Assembly: GCA_943737045.1 (NCBI GenBank)
Contig: CALSFV010000216.1
Location: 1 to 64,000, forward strand
Origin: Parapristionchus giblindavisi
Lineage: Eukaryota; Nematoda; Chromadorea; Rhabditida; Diplogasteridae
DNA: 64,000 nucleotides
Direction: 5' to 3'
Below, in pieces: positions 49,660 to 59,773 of this stretch. The translations under genes and the position numbers were made by a program. The notes beneath the pieces were generated by a model, which was not told the DNA's origin, did no database searches, and was given only the letters and a program-made list of their open reading frames with translations. How positions within the stretch are numbered: the first letter of the stretch is position 1; each line of letters begins with the position of its first letter.

Positions 49660-49760
49660 GCACAAGTTGGATCGGATGACAACTTGAACTTCAGATCTAG
49701 TCTCTATCTCTTTAATGGCCAACCATTACAATGTATAGCACCCATATCTATATAAACCAC
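49660..49760 (+). promoter_or_regulatory. Promoter of gene F: shared element and TATA box
   Basis: TTGGATCGGATGACAACTTG at 49668-49687 with AACT following matches the gene A element. TCTATATAAACC lies at 49747-49758, about 35 bp before the ATG. Confidence 0.6.
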
Positions 49761-49789
49761 TTCACTCATTCTCTAGTCTTTCATTAACC

Positions 49790-50472
49790 ATGATCAGCTC
49801 ATTTCTTGTATGTGCGAGTTTGTTTATAGCCAATTCATTGGCTCACGATGTTGAGTCGCTACCTAGCAGCATAAATGACGATGTTGGTCAGCAAGGTGAG
49901 CATGTCCTTTAGTAACATATTTGATTTGAGTGTTTTGTAGGTAGTGGGTACGGAAAAATCTATAGTGGAAAGAACGGTCGTGATGGAATAGTTGATGGTA
50001 CGATGAATCTTATTGGGACTGCTGGATATGAACGAAAGAAGAGACAGGTAGTATTGCATAATGGACTTAGGTGAACATCTTTGTGCATTTAGCATTATTG
50101 CGCATGAAATTTTGACTAACACTTGAAGGTATATGTTCCGTTACTTTATTGTAGAGGAGATTGTTCATAGGTTTCACATTTCTCGTACTAGAGAGATCTA
50201 ATTATCCAAAAAAATGAAAATGTAGTAATAAATGTTACTTTTTAGTCAGCCAACGCCGTAGCCAACGCAAATGCTACCGGGCCCGATGCACATGCCAATG
50301 CCGTAAACATTTTAGATTGATATCTCTCTCAGCAATATCTATGGACTTAATTCGTTTCTAGAACGCCTTCGCCAGCACTGGTAATTTTGGAACCTTTCCA
50401 TCTTTCCCGTTTCTGTTCCCAGGAGCTACGGCCCGTCCATCACCAGATATAGAAGATACTGACATTGCATAA
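49790..50472 (+). CDS. Secreted precursor family, gene F (126 aa, degenerate core)
   Basis: Exons 49790-49895, 49941-50047, 50246-50302 and 50362-50472, 381 bases, in frame. The signal peptide is ISSFLVCASLFIANSLA. The N-terminal motif is changed to DDVGQQG, and the core is 15 bases shorter than in A-D, losing the GAGGRIGGG centre (now KNGRDGIVDGTMNLIG), but RKKRQ is kept. The Ala/Asn module SANAVANANATGPDAHANA and NAFASTGNFGTFP follow. The tail is acidic (SPDIEDTDIA) instead of basic and has no Cys. The module set is like gene A, which occupies the mirror-image position. It may be under relaxed constraint or have a new role. A polyadenylation signal AATAAA lies at 50618. Confidence 0.82.
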
Positions 50473-51337
50473 GGTAACTTCAGTCCGCTAAGTCTTACTC
50501 TCAATGTCATAAGAGATCGATAAGAGTTTGGACTCAGCCCAACGCCAAATTACTATTATTATTATTATTTGTACCACAATCTTATTATTTATCTTTTCAC
50601 ACGAAAGAATTTATCAAATAAAGCACTGTTCACCCCTTTATTACAAATCAATGCAGTTTAACAATAATATTACTATATAATAATTGCAATAATAATATAA
50701 ATGAAATATTATTAATACACTGCTGCAACAATTTACTGATACAGAATTGATGACAATAAAAGCGTTATCGTATCTTATCATATATTTCATCATAACAAGA
50801 ACGATAAGATTGTGAACAAAAAATACACAGACTATTGAGGTCGTTCTACGGTGAATACTCATTAGAAAACACTAGAAAAATAATGACCTTATCTTTACTT
50901 TCGGTCCCGTGTATTGGATCTTTACTTCTCTCTCTGTCTCCCTCTTCCCCTCCCCATCTCTCTCTCCCTCTCCCTCTCCCTCCCCTTGATCACCTATTCT
51001 CACCATTTGATAAGACAGTCATCGATTGATACGACTATAATGAACGCTTTATTATTATTTCCCCCCCCCCCCCTCTCTCAATTCTAAATGTAGTCATTGC
51101 GTTCATCCTTACATTTAGAACACAGATTTTTCCGGGAATTTTTCCGTGTTGCTTAATCATTTTTACGTAATCAATGAAATAATTTAAGGAATAGATCTAA
51201 TTACGATTGTACGTGAACTTGAACTTGAACAGTTTTTTGTGTATACTCGATGACGAATTTTTGATTGATTTCTTTTTCAATTTTTAAAAATAAAATAAAA
51301 ATACTGCAGCTACATTGTAAATCGAATAGATTACAAA
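50473..51337. other. Intergenic with low-complexity tracts
   Basis: Contains an ATT repeat (about 50550-50570), a TCTC-rich tract (50925-50985) and a run of about 14 C (51061-51074). No gene apart from the 3' end of F and the upstream region of the next gene. Confidence 0.6.
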
Positions 51338-53707
51338 ATGAACGACGGATCAATATTCCTCCGTCTGCCTCATGCCTTCAAACCACTACAAACGGTGAGC
51401 TATGATTTGTGCATTAAAGGTGGAGTCCATCGAATATTTTCGTAAAGAAACTGTGAAGACAGAAAGGTAGCAAAAGTTATTCTACCTACCGTACCCTATT
51501 TATTTAATGGTGATTGAGCTTATTTATCGCTAGAAACATGAATGAACCATCAGGCCCGTGCAGGGAAAGGCGCGTTTTTTTTTGAAAATTGAGGAAATTC
51601 GGCAATAAGATTTCAACTTGCGACAAATGGGTAACGACTCTGAACGTTTACCACTGCGCTATGGGATAGAAGAGTGGTTGTGCTAACTTCTCGTATATCA
51701 CTTGGCATTTGAGCAAGAGAGATGTGAGGGATTTGCATGAACATTTGCGGCTCTCCACTTTTAAAGGGAGCGTAACCTCTCTCAATGGTTTCTTCGATTC
51801 GCAATGCTTTCTCGTTGTTAGAGAACAAATAAATAGTGTGCGTAATGTAGAGACCATTGAGTGAGGTAACGCTCCTTTTAAAGACACACCCCCAGCAATT
51901 TCAAACCATTCGCTCTGGACATGCTCTCCCGATTTTTTTGACTGCGAGAGAGTGTTGTCCGAGCGGAGAGTAAATTTAATTTGGTAGAATCTTTAAAGAA
52001 AAAGTGTTTTTCCACGTTTTGAATGTTTATCAATGGAAATGATTGATTTGCGGCATAAGAATTTATGTAATGTAATTAAAAGACATTTTTCACGATTTTA
52101 AAAACTTGAGATTATTTGTTTCAGCTCAATGCGGTCCTTCTGTTCGTATGCATCGCATCCACGGGTGGATCGGAAAATGGAATCCTGTGGTGAGGGCATT
52201 TTCTTTTTTTCAAATCTCACCCCTAGCCAATTTTACTCCCCACTCTCGCAACATTTTCTTCACTCACAGTTTTTTTTAAACATTTAAACACTCTTTATCA
52301 ATATTAACAAAGTAGTTTTTTTCCATTGAATTTGGATAAAAGGGGATATATAAATGAAGCAACCCAAGCATGCAATCAACCAATATCAGCATATTTTTAA
52401 ACTATATTTTTGAGGTTCGTTGTCATAGTCTCGTTCCTCGTCTCTCTCACTGCAACAGTCATCTTCGCTCTCAACATGCAGGTTCCATTTACATGCTGTA
52501 CTTAACGATATTGACTAACGATGATTCTTCTTGATTGTGATATTATGTATCATCAAATGTGAAAAACAATAAGCCTAGAAATTGTAAACGGATTCGTATT
52601 CAGCATAAAAACTGATTGTAGTCATGATATTGCCTTCTCATAATGGCAGAACAATGAAACTCATACCTTGTAAACAGAACTTTACAGGACAATCTGCTCG
52701 ACCGATTGACAAACGGGCAAGTTACGTGGAATGTTGTAGTCAGTTTTTATTTATTTATTCGATCGATAAATAATCCATTAACCGTAACCCTTCATATATT
52801 AATCAATATTCAGGAGATGATCTACTCATTCGTGGTGGGAGTCTTGTGCGCCATCTCAGTTTGGGTCGCATTTGGTTACGCTAACAACCATCTAGGAGGC
52901 ACTTCGGCTGGATTCATCGCCACTGGGGTCAGTCATTAATAAACACCAGTGTATACAGATTTTCAAAGCACCCAAGTCCATTTTACTGAAAAACAAGGTA
53001 GGCGAGAGAGTGTGGTCAGAGCGGGGAGTTTCAAATTAGCTTGGGGCTCACTTAAATATCCACTTTTACTTTATGCATGAAATGAAAATACTGTTTTTCA
53101 AGATTGTTTAATATTTTGAAAAGAAAAAAAAACAAGAGAATGCTCTCTACCACCTGCACACTGTCAACAAACTTTAACATTAACATAACTTTTTTTAGCT
53201 TTTCCTGATTGCTCAAACGGCCTTGTATGCTGTGCCGAGTGTTATGATCTATGACTCAGTGCGACAAGAGAATCAAGGTAAACTCCAAACTGGGAAATTG
53301 GAATTTCGTATTAATAGATTTTCGAGAAAAAACTTTATATACTTTTGAAGAAATAGTTATTTTTAGGACATTCATGTCCATTCTTGTAATAAGATGCGCA
53401 AAAGCCACGAAAATAAAAGACGATCAGAGGCCGTATATATGAACTCGGGTACAAGTCGTGTGCCATCAAACCTAACGTCACAACCGTAGGCAGAGGTGTT
53501 TACCAAAAAAATTCCGCCTACACTTGTGACGTCACGTTTGCTGACTACATTTTGTGACAGTTCATGGTTCATGCGTGTTCATGGACTAAATGGGACCGAT
53601 AATTTGCAAATCGAATAAAAAAACGTTTATTTACAGCAGAGATTGCATTCGCTCAAGCATCCACTGTCGAGGCCGCTCATCCCTTCTCTGAGAGACCATA
53701 TCAGTGA
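51338..53707 (+). CDS. Tetraspan membrane protein, MARVEL-like (167 aa)
   Basis: Seven exons join without a frame break: 51338-51394, 52125-52189, 52415-52481, 52688-52738, 52814-52927, 53199-53277 and 53637-53707, total 504 bases. The protein has four hydrophobic segments: residues about 20-35 (LNAVLLFVCIASTGG), 42-61 (FVVIVSFLVSLTATVIFAL), 82-103 (MIYSFVVGVLCAISVWVAF) and 111-135 (FIATGLFLIAQTALYAV). There is a short N-terminus and a hydrophilic C-terminus (AHPFSERPYQ). This is the layout of MARVEL/CMTM or plasmolipin-type proteins of membrane trafficking; the assignment is by topology and is tentative. Exon 3 has a GAG acceptor. Intron 1 (730 bp) contains a SINE and a MITE. Confidence 0.78.
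51415..51710 (-). mobile_element. tRNA-derived SINE-like repeat, second copy
   Basis: The minus strand has TAGCGCAGTGGTAAACG (A box, 51661-51645) and a decayed B box (CAAGTTGAAATCT, 51620-51608). It is otherwise alignable to 37864-38160 through GGTGGAGTC...CGAATATT and GTGAAGACA near the far end. It lies inside intron 1 of the tetraspan gene. Confidence 0.65.
51875..51995. mobile_element. GAGAGAGC hairpin MITE
   Basis: Starts TTTTAAAGACACACCCCCAG and ends with GAATCTTTAAAG. The inner arms CGCTCTGGACATGCTCTC and GCGAGAGAGTGTTGTCCGAG pair. It gives the best view of the TTTAAAG outer ends and is in intron 1 of the tetraspan gene. Confidence 0.8.
52960..53052. mobile_element. GAGAGAGC MITE, right half
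   Basis: GGCGAGAGAGTGTGGTCAGA with GTTTCAAATTAGCTTGGGG; the left half is decayed. It lies in the fifth intron of the tetraspan gene. Confidence 0.6.
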
Positions 53708-54230
53708 GATCAAAGATCAAAGATCAACGATCAAATATCAATGATCATTTTCACTCTGCAATCGATATTTTTTCTCGTTTCTAAAAAAATTATTTGTTTG
53801 GTTGGATAAATAATTAACTGCTTACCATAAATGAAAAGTCATCGTTTTATTTCATTCCTGAACATGAAAAATAATTGAAAAATATATTTTGAATCTAAAT
53901 CAAATAGAAGTCATATAATTTTCATTGCGAAAATTTCTTCACTCTAGATGTCAAGAGTGTGCTATGCAATTCAATAAATTTTCCAAATTTTTGAATTTTT
54001 AAATTCAATTTGGATTTGAAAAGTAATCTTTTTAATAATTATTGGTAAAATAACATACAATTTTATTACGATAGGTTTTCAAAATAATTATACTGATAGA
54101 GCGGAAATAATTGTACATTATTTGGAAGAAAATTATCATCCTTAATAACAATTGTATTTGTTTTTCCCGGAAATAAAAGGTAGTTCAGTATATGCACTAA
54201 ACCCAAACGAGTGTACTTTTCTTACATATA
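53708..54230. other. 3' flank of the tetraspan gene, AT-rich
   Basis: GATCAAA heptamer repeats directly follow the stop (53709-53745). Beyond them is AT-rich sequence without a gene. Confidence 0.6.
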
Positions 54231-55158
54231 CAGGGTGGGGATTAATTATGGTGACACCATAAAAACGGAATAACTTTTTTGAAAAATATCGAGTTCCGTT
54301 CAAATGTATACCAAATAATGTTTAAACATCTGGGAATATAATAAAACAATCATTGCCCGATTCTGCCTCCATTGGGCTTGATGACGTCCTTGAGACGAGA
54401 GGGGTACGACTCTCTCACTGTACGCAGGTAGGTGGTGTTCATCTTCGATCACTCCTTCTCCAAGGATTTCTTCAGGGACTCTAGCTTTCGGTGGGGAGTA
54501 GTACAGTACCTATCCTCCAAGGTGTCCCAGGCTGAGTATACATGGGGCTGAGATCGGGCTAGGAGGAAGCCAATAATCTCCTCGGATGAATTCGGAAAAA
54601 TGCTCCTTTCACCACGCCTTGACGATCTTTGCCTTATAAACTGGCATTCCGTCCTGATCGGATGCCCACGAGCAGTTTCCGAAGTGGAAACTGCTCCAGG
54701 AGAGCTATGCGTCCTTAACTATCTTCCCTAGGCACTCCTTGTTGATCTTGGCGCCCGGATTCACAAAAACTTTACGGCGGCGAAAATCCCGGCCAAAACC
54801 ATTAGTTTTTAGGTGCTTGGAGGTGGTATGAACAATCCGACCATTGTAGTTATCAGCCTGGGGGTCCGTAGTAAGCACTCGGTGACTCTGAGGGTTATAG
54901 GTGGCGTTCAGGATGAACAGCTTCTCATCGGAGAACAAGATCATGAAGGTCTGCCCTACCCGCGTACAATTAGAGAGGCGTCCGCCTCCCGTCTCAAGGA
55001 CGTCATCAAGCCCAATGGATTCAGAATCGGACAATGATTGTTTTATTGCATTCCCAGATGTTTGAAGATTATTTGGTATGCATTTGCACGGAACTCGATT
55101 TTTTTGAAAAAAGATATTCCGTATTTTATGGTGTCACCATAATTAATCCCCACCCTGT
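54231..55158 (-). mobile_element. Tc1/mariner-superfamily element, internally deleted
   Basis: The ends are CAGGGTGGGGATTAATTATG and its inverse (TIRs of at least 35 bp, with further pairing inside), flanked by TA (54229-54230, 55159-55160); 928 bp. The minus strand encodes a transposase fragment: ILFSDEKLF with the first Asp near 54940, VFVNPGAKINKECL near 54750, then after a stop WASDQDGMPVYKAKIVKAW with the second Asp near 54655. The third acidic position (normally in an SPDLNPLD-like block) reads SPISAP. The N-terminal DNA-binding part is missing, so the copy is inactive. Confidence 0.85.
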
Positions 55159-56098
55159 ATCATTAAATGCGTTTCAGTACACTTCATAAGATTCATTTGG
55201 TGTGAGTAAAAACAGGGTGAATCTTATTATTCATTTGTTCTATTCTTTACCATATGACAGAATACCTTCTCCATTGAAGAATTCGAAACTTGCTCGAAAT
55301 AATTAAATAACCCACTAAATCTTTGAGATGTTAGTTCAGTAGGCTTGTAAAACTAAGTGGAAGTACCACTCTTGACGATCCAAAGTCTTCAGGCAGGGGA
55401 TTCAGTCCTTATTCCTTTATCCTTTTGATGGAATGGAAGATGAAGGGTGGGTAAGAATACCGACGCGGGCCAGACAGAAGAAGCAATAGATTTAGATATG
55501 TTTCTACGATATGAACACCGTGTCTGTACACTGTAATTGAGTATTATACAACAGATTTTCCATCAACATCATTTAACTGTTGGCAATATCAACTTGAACT
55601 CACTTACTTTTCAAAAAAAAAGAATGCGAGCTTAAAGACACACCCCAAGCTGCGCTCAATGCTCCCTCACTGTTTTATTCCCAGATTGAGTGTTCTATCT
55701 GTTTGGAGAGTGACATTTGCGTGCTTCTTTTATTTTTTTTTAAATCTAGGTTTTTTCACATCAGTGAATTCATTACATACTCATATTCTCGTTATATTTG
55801 GTATTTATAATATATTTTTCATTCTCGTATGCAAGTACATTTTATACGAACAAGAGCAGTGATCTTCCGCAGAACCTCTTATGCCCTGAATAACGGGATT
55901 TGTCTTTTCCGTTTACCTGTATTTTCTCAAACTCTGTTCTTTCAAAACTTAAAATGTAATTATCAATTTCACTTGAAGTAGACTTGTAAGTCCAAGTTAT
56001 GCGGAAGTCTACTTTAAGTAATGTACTGTAATGCCTTTCATTTCTTTCAAAAACTCATTCATACCTGACTGATCCATGTATATCTGTATATTTAGATA
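55159..56098. other. Intergenic with small repeats
   Basis: Bases 55260-55390 repeat 6065-6180. Bases 55624-55720 are a decayed GAGAGAGC MITE beginning AAAGACACACCCCAAGC. No gene is seen; the frame at 55659-55862 crosses the MITE. Confidence 0.5.
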
Positions 56099-57872
56099 AT
56101 GAACGACACAATGACATTTTATGTTCCACTGTGTGAGCTGTTTATTTGCATTCCGGCTGTCTTCGTTTCTTTACTGCTCATCGTTGTCACTCCTGCTACA
56201 AAATACGGCACATCGTTCAAGTAAGACTATACAAGTAATATACTTTACGAGGTAAAAATAGGATTGCAGATAAATTGATAGATAGTGAAGCACGTATAAA
56301 TTCGATGAATGCAAAGTTTACTGTTATAATTGCAATAGAGTTATTGAAAGTAATCTTTTCTGGTCATCCCTCAAACTCGTTATTATCCTTGTAACTATAT
56401 TGAGAAATATTTCTTGTCTGGGTAATTATAGTATTACATCCCACTCCTTTTTTGCTTTGGAAAATAGCAAAATTTGTCACGCGTGGTAAATATTCTGAAC
56501 AACCTACAATTTTGAAATATGTAGCATTCATCGAATATAGTAGACTGACAATCGTAGCCTATTCAACGAAGGATACGGAAATAAGGAAATAAAAACCGAA
56601 GACACAAAAATCTTGAACTAGCTATTTGAATTCTGTCATGTTTCCTAAAAATCACTCTAACTTTTATGCATTTTTTTATTATAAAGTCTAAACTTCTTCC
56701 AGAACATTACTGATTTGTGATGCCATAGGATTAATTATTATACCATTCTCTCACGCAATAATGGTTTGTGAGATTCTAACGTCGCGCACACAGTGGACAA
56801 TGGAAAAAAGTGAGCTAATAATTCAGATATTATCATGATTCATGTATCGATAAGCAAATAAAAATTGACAAAATGATACGAACAAATTGAAAAAAAACAA
56901 ATTATTTGCATATTTTAGCACGAAAAAATGTTTTCTCAATATCTTTTATTTTCTTTTTAGCAAAATATAAGTTCTTTGCAGTGGTGACGTCTCCTTGGCA
57001 GATAACTCACGAAATAGCCCATTTCTACTGTACATCATTGTGTTTTCTCATCGCATGCGAGCGTGTCTATATGACCCTACGGCGGGTTCGGTCGAACATT
57101 ACTCGCTGTAGGTGCTCTGCAGGTACCACTTTTTTGCTGCAAATAGTGCACATCTAATGTACAAATCACACTTTGTTCTGTAATTCGTCCATATGTATTC
57201 GTCCATATATTGCAGTTCGTGTTCACCGCACCAATGGTGTTCAGCGTTCAGAAAGGTACCGATATATACACATAATTGTAAAATTGGAAATTTAAAAAAT
57301 GATATTTTTGATATTTTGTAGGCAAATGTTCTATTTAAGCTAGGATTTGTTGTTGATCAAGAGTTATCACTTTCAGCCAAAACAAGAGTCGGTGGAGTAC
57401 TTCTCGGAGCAGTTTTCGAGATAATTTCCTTTGTAGTGAGTTCCTCAATTAACCAAAATGCTGTAAAAAATGGATTTAATTGTAGCTTTTGTGGTATTCA
57501 TTCGTGAGGAGTAATCGATTGTATGAAAAAGAACTCGGAAAAACGACGCTCAACATGCGATATCAGGTTAACTGAACGGACTTGCATGCATGCCATTGAT
57601 GAAATACTGTAAATATTGTACCATAATAATGATATGCATTTCTCCTCTGATTCAAATATCACACACACACGCAATAGTACACAACACCATTTCGCATTAC
57701 GTTTTGGAATTCAGGTAAGCAATTTCAGATTCGCGAGGTAATGGAACTCTCACGGTCTTTGCTTCCTGTTCAACTCTTAGGTCTTTGCTTTCGTGCTACC
57801 ACCTACATGATCGGTTACATGGCGTTTACAGGAATCACACCGTTTGCGGAGACGCTAACAGCTCTAAGAATC
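56099..57872 (+). CDS. Sre-like nematode chemoreceptor (7TM), 3' end missing
   Basis: Firm exons: 56099-56220 (start, TM1 ELFICIPAVFVSLLLIVV), 56703-56809 (LLICDAIGLIIIPFSHAIM), 56961 to about 57107 or 57122 (FYCTSLCFLIACERVYMT), 57486-57566 (ends TTLNMRYQ) and 57729-57872 (IREVMELSRSLLPVQLLG, then a further TM). Between 57219 and 57435 the exon edges are uncertain, but the block ending GGVLLGAVFEIISFV is a TM segment. The ER in the third TM region and the RYQ..E motif before a late TM are typical of the Sre and related chemoreceptor families. These are G-protein coupled and usually act in sensory neurons (family knowledge). After the donor at 57873 comes a Tc1 composite, and I find no final exon up to 61.4 kb. 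The gene is probably truncated. Confidence 0.65.
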
Positions 57873-58011
57873 GTGAGTTAACTTCACACGCTACGGGGAA
57901 AATGGTTTTATTTTTTTAATCGAGAAAAAAAGTAATACTTGGAAAATATGGTGTAATCATTATATTTGACTTACGTGCCAATGACTGCTATTATGCGTAG
58001 GTAGGCATGTA

Positions 58012-59585
58012 CAGTACTGACCAAAAAAGAATGACATTTGGTTTTTTCGCCATAACTTTTTTCAAACTCAACCGATCAAGTCCAGATTTTCAGGGTAAAT
58101 TTTGAGAGTGTTTTTACGTGTCTTACACAAAAATTACCCCGGTTGATTTTGTACGGTAAATTTTATTTCGATTTTATTAAAAGTCAAAAAATTAGATTTT
58201 CATTTTCTTCGCATTCTTCGGATTTTTTGCACTCATTTTTCTACCACTGTGTGTTGTATCGATTTAGAAGCATGACACGGATTCTTGGGAGCAAGAATAT
58301 ATCGAGATCTGAGCGAGAATCCATTCGTCGTGAACGTCAGATGGGACTGTCACTGTCACTCTGTCACTGCAGTTCCGAGTGACTGTTTCGACTATCTCCA
58401 AGGTAACCAAACTTCAATCCGTGCTCAAACAATGAAGAAGGTTAATGTACGACCTCGCAAGACGACCACGAAATCTGATCGTCTGATTACATGCATTTCG
58501 AAGGAGAAATTGAGGCTCACTACAATGAGCATCATGCGAGCACTAGCGGAATTTCGCTAATTTGAGGTGGCTAACGATTGTAAACATGGCTGACAAGATG
58601 TTTGAGGTGTCCGTGAACAATGTACAGCATCGTCTTCGTGCTTCGGGTCTCTTCGAACGTCGACATATCAAGAAACACCTGATCTCCGAAAAGAATCGCA
58701 AAGCATGGATCACATGGGCAAAAGAGCACTTGTATTGGACCCCCTAACAGTAGAATTAGGTCGTATTCTCAGACGAAAACAAGTTTCTGATGATTGCTAC
58801 GGTGGGAATATATCATGTTCGTCGTCCGGTAGGCACTAGATAGAATGTGAAGTACCAGCTGACCACCGTGAAGCATGGAGAAGGATCGTTGATGTTGTGG
58901 GGTTGTTACTCTGAAGATGGGGTTGGACCCCTGGTTCATGTGAAGAGAATTATGAAGAAGGAGATACTTTAGAGACACATTTCCTTCCTTCAAACATGGT
59001 TTCAGGCAAGTTTAGAACCTTTAGACACCTCAATTTAGCGAAACTCCGCTACTGCTTGCTTGATGTCCATTGTAGTGAGCATCGGTTTCTCCTTCGAGAT
59101 GTAGGTAATCAGACTATCAGATGTCGTGGTCGTCTTGCGAGGTCGTATATTTACCTTCTTCATTGATTGAGCACGGATTGAAGTTTTGATGACCTTCAGG
59201 ATAGTCGAAACAGTCACTCGGAACTGCTGTGACAGAGTGCCAGTGACAGTCCCATCTGACGTCCACGACGAATGGATTCTCGCTCAGATCTCGGTATATT
59301 CTTGCTCCCAATAATCCGTGTCATGCTTTTAAATCGATACAACACACATTGCTAGCAAAATGAGTGCAAAAAATCCGAAGAATGCGAAGAAAATGAAAAT
59401 CTCATTTTTTGACTTTTTAATAAAATCGAAATAAAATTCATCGTACACGATCAACCGGGGTATTTTTTGTGTAAGACACGTAAAAACACTCTCAAAATAA
59501 TCCCTGAAAATCTGGACTCGATCGGTTGAGTTTGACAAAAGTTATGGCGAAAAAACCAAATGTCATTCTTTTTTGGCCAGTACTG
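58012..59585 (+). mobile_element. Composite head-to-head Tc1-like element, older copy 3
   Basis: CAGTACTGACCAAAAAAGAA at the left and the inverse ending ...TTGGCCAGTACTG at the right, TA on both sides (58010-58011, 59586-59587); 1574 bp. It has the same inside-out plan as copies 1 and 2 and the same junction (just after GAGACAC near 58970), but it is clearly diverged from them. The transposase reads LRASGLFERRHIKKHLISEK and FSDENKF on the plus strand and is cut before the second catalytic residue. It lies downstream of the last visible Sre exon. Confidence 0.9.
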
Positions 59586-59773
59586 TATGTAAAGCAAACG
59601 CAAAGATGGATTACAAGGTTCATTTGCCGTGGATGAATTAGTGTGGGTTGTTCAGAAGTGATCGTAAATAGGCATAGTAGAGCAGTGAACGATAATATCT
59701 ACTCGGGTATTTTCAAACTAGTAGTTTTCTTATCATTCCCACTAGTTTGTAAGTCTTTACTAGTAGTGGTGTA

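Noticed and set aside
49334..49755. Overlapping frames upstream of gene F
   Set aside because: They overlap the gene F promoter elements and have no splice support or motif.
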